Assembly (NCBI RefSeq): GCF_014467055.1
Contig: NZ_CP060696.1
Span: forward strand, 1,984,001-2,048,000
DNA length: 64,000 nucleotides
Direction of reading: 5' to 3'
Source: Caproicibacterium amylolyticum
Lineage (GTDB): Bacteria; Bacillota; Clostridia; Oscillospirales; Acutalibacteraceae
In this document: positions 58,788 to 64,000 of the stretch, piece after piece
Layout of the letters: each line of letters opens with the position of its first letter
How positions within the stretch are numbered: the stretch's first letter is position 1
Notes under the pieces: generated by a model
What the model saw: only the letters and a program-made list of their open reading frames with translations
Databases searched by the model: none
What the model was told of the DNA's origin: nothing
Position numbers and translations under genes: made by a program

Positions 58788-59573
58788 ATGTCTTATACAA
58801 ATATTTTCGACAGTCACGCACATTATGACGACGAAGCCTTTGACGCAGACCGTGAAACCGTGCTGGCCCAACTGCCGCAGAAAGGCATTTGCCATGTGAT
58901 TGACTGTGGTGCAAACCTATCGGGCTGCCAAAAAGCAGTTGAACTCGCATTGAAATACTCCTATATCCATGCGGCAGTCGGCATCCATCCGGAGGAAATT
59001 GGTGATTCTATGGATGCATGGCTTCCGGAGTTGGAAGCCATGCTGCATGTAAAAGAAAAGAACAAAATCGTTGCTGTCGGTGAAATTGGACTAGACTACC
59101 ACTTTGCGGAAAACCCGCCGCGGGAAGTACAGAAATCTGCCTTTGCCGCACAGCTGGAACTTGCCGCCCGCTATGATCTGCCGGTAATTATTCATGACCG
59201 CGAAGCACACGCCGATACGCTGGAACTCCTGCAAAAGTATCGTCCGCGCGGCGTTGTACACTGCTTTTCCGGCAGCGTGGAAATGATGCGGGAGGTGCTT
59301 GCGCTGGGGATGTATATCGGTCTCGGCGGCGCAGTCACCTTTAAAAACGTCAAAACGCCGCTGCGCGTGGCAGCAGCGGTCCCGCTCGACCGGCTGTTGA
59401 ACGAAACCGACTGCCCCTATATGGCCCCTGTTCCCTGCCGTGGTACCCGCTGTGACTCTTCACTGATTCCGTACTCGGCAGAAGTGATTGCTACCGCACG
59501 CTGCATCACTGCACAGGAAGTTTTGGACGCCGGATGCCGGAACGCACAGGCACTTTTCGGAGTTTCAGTTTAG
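58788..59573 (+). CDS. tatD: TatD-family metal-dependent DNase
   Basis: The 261-residue TIM-barrel hydrolase shows the metal ligands FDSHAHYDDEAF, AVGEIGLDYHF, VIIHDREAH, VVHCFSG and LNETDCPYMAP. Family members are 3'-5' nucleases or proofreading-type hydrolases. TAGGAGGG precedes the ATG. It lies downstream of metG. Confidence 0.94.
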   Translation: MSYTNIFDSHAHYDDEAFDADRETVLAQLPQKGICHVIDCGANLSGCQKAVELALKYSYIHAAVGIHPEEIGDSMDAWLPELEAMLHVKEKNKIVAVGEIGLDYHFAENPPREVQKSAFAAQLELAARYDLPVIIHDREAHADTLELLQKYRPRGVVHCFSGSVEMMREVLALGMYIGLGGAVTFKNVKTPLRVAAAVPLDRLLNETDCPYMAPVPCRGTRCDSSLIPYSAEVIATARCITAQEVLDAGCRNAQALFGVSV

Positions 59574-59617
59574 TTACAGAACTGATTTATTACTATAAAA
59601 TGTGTGCCCCGTAAATA

Positions 59618-60748
59618 TTAGATTGCTTCCAGATATAATTCTGCAATTTCGTCCTTAGTAAAATGTACCGGATGATTCTGCATACTTGCGGCGGAAACTT
59701 TTAGGCAATTTTCTGTCATCCATGGAATATCTTTTTCTGTAATTTCCTGTTCACCGAGCGTAATATGCAAATTAATCTCATCCAGCAGTGCTTCAATACG
59801 CGCAACGCAATCTAGTTCATTTTTTCCGCCCAGTCTGCGGGAAATTTCTGCAAATTTTTCCGGTGCGCCAGAAATCGAATGACGGTAGATAACCGGCGTT
59901 AAAGCCGCCAGCCCGCACCCATGAACAATATTTTTCAGTCCGCTTGCCGGATGCTCCATACCATGCGGCCCCGCCACACCAGCTGTATTAATCACCATAC
60001 CGCCCAGTGTGCTGCCCCATGTCAGCGCTTCCCATGCGTCCATGTCTGCCGGATTTTGATATACCTTTGGCAGGTTCTCGCCAATCAGCGCCATTCCCTC
60101 GAGTGCTATCATATCTGTCAGCGGCTGAGAGAGTCCAGAAATATATGCCTCCATGTTGTGGCACAACGCATCAAAGCCAACAGAGGCAAGCACTTTTTTC
60201 GGCATAGTTGTCATCAGTTCCGGGTCAATAATAGAAGCTTTCGCAACAATCATTGACCCGCGCAGTGATTTTTTATCCTTTGTTTCCGGATTGGAAAGCA
60301 CCGCAAAACCGTTCCCCTCACTGCCGGTCCCACAGGTGGTAGGCACTAAGACTAACGGCAGCGCTTTTTCTGAGGTTTTTCGCGCAAAAATGTAGTCGTT
60401 GATATCACCATCATTGCAGGCCATAAATGCGATTCCTTTGGCTGCATCCATGATGCTGCCGCCGCCCAGTGCAACCACAACATCACAGTTTTCCTGATTT
60501 GCAAGTGCTGCACCGGCGGCGACCGTTGTAGTCAGCGGATTGCGCTCCACTTCGTCAAATACCACCGTCTCCACACCGGCCGCCTGCAGCGATTTAACTG
60601 CACGACCCAACAATCCTGACACTTTGGTGCTGTGCCGCCCGGTTACAATCAATGCCTTTTTCCCGCACTTTGCTGACTGCACACCGATTTGTTCGCAAGT
60701 ACCCCGACCGAAAACCAGATTGACTGGAAGATAATACTGAAACTTCAT
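59618..60748 (-). CDS. Iron-containing alcohol dehydrogenase (second copy type)
   Basis: The 376-residue enzyme is distant from the one at 32354. It has VVVALGGGSIMDAAKGIAFM, the ligand segments FDALCHNMEAYIS, PHGMEHPASG and KNIVHGCGLAALTP, with CGTGSEGNGFAVLSN in the substrate pocket. It resembles butanol or lactaldehyde/1,3-propanediol-type dehydrogenases. AAAGGAG precedes the start. An HTH-cupin regulator gene lies upstream on the same strand. Confidence 0.9.
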   Translation of the reverse strand: MKFQYYLPVNLVFGRGTCEQIGVQSAKCGKKALIVTGRHSTKVSGLLGRAVKSLQAAGVETVVFDEVERNPLTTTVAAGAALANQENCDVVVALGGGSIMDAAKGIAFMACNDGDINDYIFARKTSEKALPLVLVPTTCGTGSEGNGFAVLSNPETKDKKSLRGSMIVAKASIIDPELMTTMPKKVLASVGFDALCHNMEAYISGLSQPLTDMIALEGMALIGENLPKVYQNPADMDAWEALTWGSTLGGMVINTAGVAGPHGMEHPASGLKNIVHGCGLAALTPVIYRHSISGAPEKFAEISRRLGGKNELDCVARIEALLDEINLHITLGEQEITEKDIPWMTENCLKVSAASMQNHPVHFTKDEIAELYLEAI

Positions 60749-60812
60749 TGCTTTCTGCTCCTTTTACATGGATTTGAATCTCATCTATTCAAAAAATTCA
60801 TATGCATCAAAC

Positions 60813-60855
60813 AAAGGCGTTCCGACAGTTTACCCGTCGGAACGCCTTTGTTCCA
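60813..60855 (-). terminator. Terminator after the first HTH-cupin gene
   Basis: ACAAAGGCGTTCCGAC pairs with GTCGGAACGCCTTTGT around nine bases. Confidence 0.8.
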
Positions 60856-60965
60856 TCTTGCTTTTTAAGCATTGTTACTTATTTTTAAATTTGCAAAGTG
60901 TAAAAAAGACAATATATTGTCTTTTGGCTGTAACCGCCAGACAGAATATTTTGTATCCTGTGGCA

Positions 60966-61517
60966 TCAAGTCCATTGGAACACAGAAAACAAGTGCAACT
61001 GTTTTGTTCCTTTACAGTGGCAGGCGTGTGAACAATCCGTATTAAAACGAATGGCATCCCCCGCACTTAGACAGTAGGTTTCCTCTCTAACCTCAAGCAG
61101 CAGTTCCCCTGAAACTACCAGCAGATACTCCATTGTGTGTTCGCCGTGAGATGCACAGCGATAGGTTTTGCCCGGTTCCACTGTAATGTCATAAATTTCA
61201 AAATTGCGTCCTTGCTCATAGGGAAAATAAACTTTGCTGCTGTACACCTGCGGTTCTTCTTTAATCGGAGTCAGGCTGTTTCCCCTGATGATGCAGCTGG
61301 AATCTTTCGGTGCACCAATCAAATCCAAAAAAGTCACCCGCATGCCACTAACGATTTTCTCAATCGTACCAAGTGTTGGATTTGCTTCACCGCGTTCAAT
61401 CTGGCCCAACATGCTTTTGCTCAGCCCAGTTTCATGTGCAACATCATCCAAGCTCATCTGCTTGCTTTTGCGCAGGCTGCGTAAATTCTGTGCAACATTT
61501 TTATTCAGGTAATCCAC
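60966..61517 (-). CDS. HTH-cupin regulator (XRE family, 183 aa)
   Basis: The start is GTG at 61517 after TGGAGG, giving MDYLNKNVAQNLRSLRKSKQ. The helix-turn-helix reads MSLDDVAHETGLSKSMLGQI with ERGEANPTLGTIEKI; the cupin domain (about 110-183) has HGEHTMEYLLVVSGELLLEV and AGDAIRF. Such proteins sense a small molecule in the cupin barrel. The neighbouring iron alcohol dehydrogenase gene is a possible target. Confidence 0.88.
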   Translation of the reverse strand: MDYLNKNVAQNLRSLRKSKQMSLDDVAHETGLSKSMLGQIERGEANPTLGTIEKIVSGMRVTFLDLIGAPKDSSCIIRGNSLTPIKEEPQVYSSKVYFPYEQGRNFEIYDITVEPGKTYRCASHGEHTMEYLLVVSGELLLEVREETYCLSAGDAIRFNTDCSHACHCKGTKQLHLFSVFQWT

Positions 61518-61741
61518 TGTGCATTCCTCCAGGTACCAGACACTGCATTCTTTTCTCTGCTGTACGTGCAGTATAAAATACATTTCGCGTTTTCACCCGT
61601 GATTATAACACAAAATTTCTAAAGCGTCCAGCAACACACAAGTAAACTTTTCAAAAGCTTTGTTTTCCCCGTAACTTTCATTGCTTACTTTTATTTATGA
61701 ATCATTTACACTGAAAACTTTCATAATCAAAGCAAAAAAGA

Positions 61742-61782
61742 AAGTCCCCGCGCAGCATTTTTCAGTGCGTGGGAACTTTTAC
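61742..61782 (-). terminator. Terminator after the second HTH-cupin gene
   Basis: AAAGTCCCCGCGCA pairs imperfectly with TGCGTGGGAACTTTT. The 61518-61741 gap holds nothing else recognisable. Confidence 0.6.
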
Positions 61783-61796
61783 AAAGCAAAACGTAC

Positions 61797-62393
61797 TCAA
61801 CTGATGCCTTTTTCCGCCGCGTTCGACTGCAGTGGATTTGGTGTATTGACTGTTAGAATTTTTGCCACCCGGGTCGTGCGGTTCATCCAGTTGTGGCGCT
61901 GGTAGGAATGGATATGGATACTGTCACCGGGATACAGCACATACTGTCCGTCCTCCAGAAAAAATGTGACAACACCCTCCAGTATGTATACAAATTCTTC
62001 CCCATCATGTGCATACATTTCCGGCAATTCCTTGTCATCTTCCAAAGGCATTAAAGCAAAGATACGCGGGAGCATTGCAAATTCCGTATCCGGTTTCTTC
62101 AGCAAATACTGATAAATCTGCGCACTGACTTTGCTTGGCTGCAGGTCAATTCGATGTATAACCGGATCCTTGGTAACCGGACCTCTGCTTTCTTCAAACA
62201 AAACAGAAAGCGGCACCTCAAGCACATTCGCCAGCTTTTCCAGTGAGTCTAATGCAATCGAAGAAATTCCCCGCTCAAACTGAGAAAGGAACCCAATTGA
62301 CAAACCACAGGCCTCACTTAGCTGCTTTAATGTGTATTTTTTCTGGGTACGAAGCTCTTTGACTTTGGCGCCAATGGCTGCATTCGCATTCAA
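61797..62393 (-). CDS. HTH-cupin regulator (XRE family, 198 aa)
   Basis: The protein begins MNANAAIGAKVKELRTQKKY with the helix-turn-helix TLKQLSEACGLSIGFLSQFE and RGISSIALDSLEKLANVL; the cupin domain has MYAHDGEEFVYILEGVVTFF and YPGDSIHIHSYQRHNWMN. It is close to PuuR-like and polyamine or amino-acid-linked regulators. AAAGGAGG lies upstream of the start. The target is unknown. Confidence 0.88.
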   Translation of the reverse strand: MNANAAIGAKVKELRTQKKYTLKQLSEACGLSIGFLSQFERGISSIALDSLEKLANVLEVPLSVLFEESRGPVTKDPVIHRIDLQPSKVSAQIYQYLLKKPDTEFAMLPRIFALMPLEDDKELPEMYAHDGEEFVYILEGVVTFFLEDGQYVLYPGDSIHIHSYQRHNWMNRTTRVAKILTVNTPNPLQSNAAEKGIS

Positions 62394-62547
62394 AGGCGTC
62401 CACCTCCTTTAACTTTAAACTTAAATTACGGAATCGATTCCATGATACTCGGTGATTCGAGGGTTGTCAACAAATTTTGTAATTTTTTTCATAATTATGG
62501 TAAACAGAAATATAGTTTGCTTTTTCATCAAATACAGATTTCCTTAA

Positions 62548-62591
62548 ACCAAAAGGACCAAAATGCATCAAATGCATTTTGGCCTTAAAAG
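62548..62591 (-). terminator. Terminator after thiC
   Basis: CCAAAATGCAT pairs with ATGCATTTTGG, with outer AAAGGA/CCTT pairing, followed by T's on the minus strand. Confidence 0.75.
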
Positions 62592-62598
62592 TGAGAAA

Positions 62599-63900
62599 TT
62601 ATTTTAGTAAAACATTTTCTCCGTTCATAATCCTGTTCATGTTTCGCACCGCGCACATTTTCCCGCACATGGTACAGGTATGTTTGTCCGTTGGATTTGT
62701 GCTTTTAAAATACTCTTCTGCCTTTTCGCGGTCCAACGCCTGGTCAAACATGGCGTCCCAATCCAGCTTCTGGCGCGCATCGCTCATGCGGTTGTCCCAT
62801 TCCCGCGCTCCCGGCAAACCTTTGGCAAGGTCACCGGCGTGTGCAGCAATTTTCGCTGCGATAATCCCCTCTTTTACATCAGGAATACTGGGCAGCCGCA
62901 AATGTTCCGCTGGCGTCACGTAGCACAGAAAATCCGCGCCTGCCGCAGCAGCCACCGCACCGCCGATCGCCGAAGTAATGTGGTCATAGCCGGGCGCAAT
63001 ATCGGTTACAAGAGGCCCAAGCACATAAAATGGTGCATTGTGGCACAGCCGCTTTTCCAAAAGCATATTCGGTGCAATCTCATTCAGTGTCATATGTCCG
63101 GGACCTTCAATCATAACCTGCACGTTGTGCTTCCATGCACGCTCTGTTAAAAGGCCAAGTTCCACCAGTTCGCTGACCTGAGCGGCATCTGTTGCATCAT
63201 CGTTGCAGCCCGGCCGCATGGCATCTCCAAGCGAAATGGTAACATCCTGTTCGTAAAGGATGTCCATCAAATCGTCAAAATACTCAAAGAACGGGTTTTC
63301 ATTCCCGGTCATTTTCATCCAAGCATAAATCAGCGAACCGCCGCGGGAAACAATATTCATTCTGCGGCCGCTGCGCTCAAAGCTGTCAATTGATTTACGG
63401 TTAATGCCCGCATGAATCGTGACAAAATCCACGCCTTCTGCCGCGTGCGCACGCACAACCTCCAAAAAATCCTTTGCCTTAATGTCACGCAGATCCTTCT
63501 CCAAATAACCAACCGCGTCATACATCGGCACTGTACCAATCATGGCAGGGGAAAGTTCCAGCAGCTGCTTGCGAAATGTATTCGTTTTGCCGTAATTGGA
63601 CAAGTCCATAATGGCTTCCGCATCATATTTTAAGGCAAGTTTCGCTTTTTCCAATTCGCACATATAATCCCGGCAGTCGCCGCTAATACCAAGGTTCACG
63701 TTGATTTTCGTGCGCAGGCCCTGCCCCACACCGCATGCCCGCAGATTTTTATGATTCCGGTTTGCCGGAATTACTATGGTGCCCGCCGCCACACGCTGCA
63801 TCAATATTTCCGGGGCAATGTGCTCCTCCTGTGCAACATTCTGCATCTGCGGTGTAAAGATTCCTTTTCTGGCTGCCTCTATCTGTGTATGAAATTCCAT
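62599..63900 (-). CDS. thiC: Phosphomethylpyrimidine synthase ThiC
   Basis: The 433-residue radical SAM enzyme turns aminoimidazole ribotide into the thiamine pyrimidine HMP-P. Segments seen are [65 protein letters not shown] and [14 protein letters not shown]. The cluster cysteines are at the C-terminus, CTMCGKMC (Cys409, 412, 416). It is the short form without the plant/proteobacterial N-terminal extension. It is probably controlled by a TPP riboswitch. Confidence 0.96.
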   Translation of the reverse strand: MEFHTQIEAARKGIFTPQMQNVAQEEHIAPEILMQRVAAGTIVIPANRNHKNLRACGVGQGLRTKINVNLGISGDCRDYMCELEKAKLALKYDAEAIMDLSNYGKTNTFRKQLLELSPAMIGTVPMYDAVGYLEKDLRDIKAKDFLEVVRAHAAEGVDFVTIHAGINRKSIDSFERSGRRMNIVSRGGSLIYAWMKMTGNENPFFEYFDDLMDILYEQDVTISLGDAMRPGCNDDATDAAQVSELVELGLLTERAWKHNVQVMIEGPGHMTLNEIAPNMLLEKRLCHNAPFYVLGPLVTDIAPGYDHITSAIGGAVAAAAGADFLCYVTPAEHLRLPSIPDVKEGIIAAKIAAHAGDLAKGLPGAREWDNRMSDARQKLDWDAMFDQALDREKAEEYFKSTNPTDKHTCTMCGKMCAVRNMNRIMNGENVLLK

Positions 63901-63956
63901 TGCTCATAACCCTTTCTTTTGGGGAATGCTTTTGGCTATGCTCACCGCAAAACTCC

Positions 63957-63999
63957 GTGCAAAAAAGCACAGCTGCGCGTAAGCGGCAACTGTGCTTCA
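63957..63999 (-). promoter_or_regulatory. Terminator hairpin in the thiC leader, probable end of a TPP riboswitch
   Basis: On the minus strand AAGCACAGTTGC pairs with GCAGCTGTGCTT, followed by TTTTTT, and lies 57 bp before the thiC start. A terminator inside a thiC leader is the usual expression platform of a TPP riboswitch. The aptamer would lie beyond the window edge, so this is inference. Confidence 0.55.
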
Positions 64000-64000
64000 A

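Overview
The window looks like a chromosomal stretch of an anaerobic, low-to-mid GC Firmicute of class Clostridia, probably an Oscillospirales/Ruminococcaceae-type organism. The reasons are a cellobiose phosphorylase very like the clostridial enzyme, AGGAGG-type ribosome binding sites, sigma-A promoters with 17-bp spacers, a CymR-like Rrf2 regulator, two iron-dependent alcohol dehydrogenases, a type I-C CRISPR system and the SRP RNA lying upstream of dnaX. The genus cannot be fixed from the sequence alone.

Layout. 1-764: 5' part of a PAS sensor gene running off the left edge. 1146-8537: a cellobiose module made of cellobiose phosphorylase, a LacI regulator, and an ABC sugar importer without its ATPase, with LacI-type operators at both divergent promoters. 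8828-11219: an acetyltransferase and an orphan motAB pair. 11905-13193: an IS3-family element. 13240-21565: a type I-C CRISPR-Cas locus (four-repeat array, leader, cas2-cas1-cas4-cas7-cas8c-cas5-cas3). It has a hidden Cas11c start inside cas8c, and the cas3 and cas5 genes are separated by a terminator and a promoter region. 21886-27072: a frameshifted small gene, tmRNA, smpB, recR, ybaB, dnaX, an acetyltransferase and SRP RNA.

27259-39487: two divergent XRE regulators, a PepV-like dipeptidase, a nucleotidyltransferase, an MFS transporter, a CymR-like regulator, an iron alcohol dehydrogenase, a PAS-GGDEF protein, a family 4 uracil-DNA glycosylase, a lipoprotein and a GntR/ABC operon. 39562-48472: a surface-sugar operon that encodes every step from UDP-GlcNAc to a UDP-2,3-diacetamido uronic acid (dehydrogenase, oxidoreductase, aminotransferase, acetyltransferase, 2-epimerase), plus a glycosyltransferase and a divergent second aminotransferase. 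48505-53837: an orphan solute-binding lipoprotein, three sulfur amino acid enzymes and a tiny membrane peptide. 53956-63999: a LytR-CpsA-Psr ligase, an FMN-binding protein, an HxlR regulator, metG, tatD, a second iron alcohol dehydrogenase, two HTH-cupin regulators and thiC with what looks like the end of a TPP riboswitch.

The most unusual feature is a dispersed family of intergenic hairpin-rich repeats, about 150 to 340 bp, with two long copies, two partial copies and two end fragments (24363, 27816, 43110, 44829, 49701, 58516). They share several sequence blocks and end in a palindrome that keeps its pairing while its bases change. Two copies are enclosed by their own private inverted arms. 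I know of no name for this family. The CRISPR-Cas locus is otherwise a standard I-C system with some instructive details.
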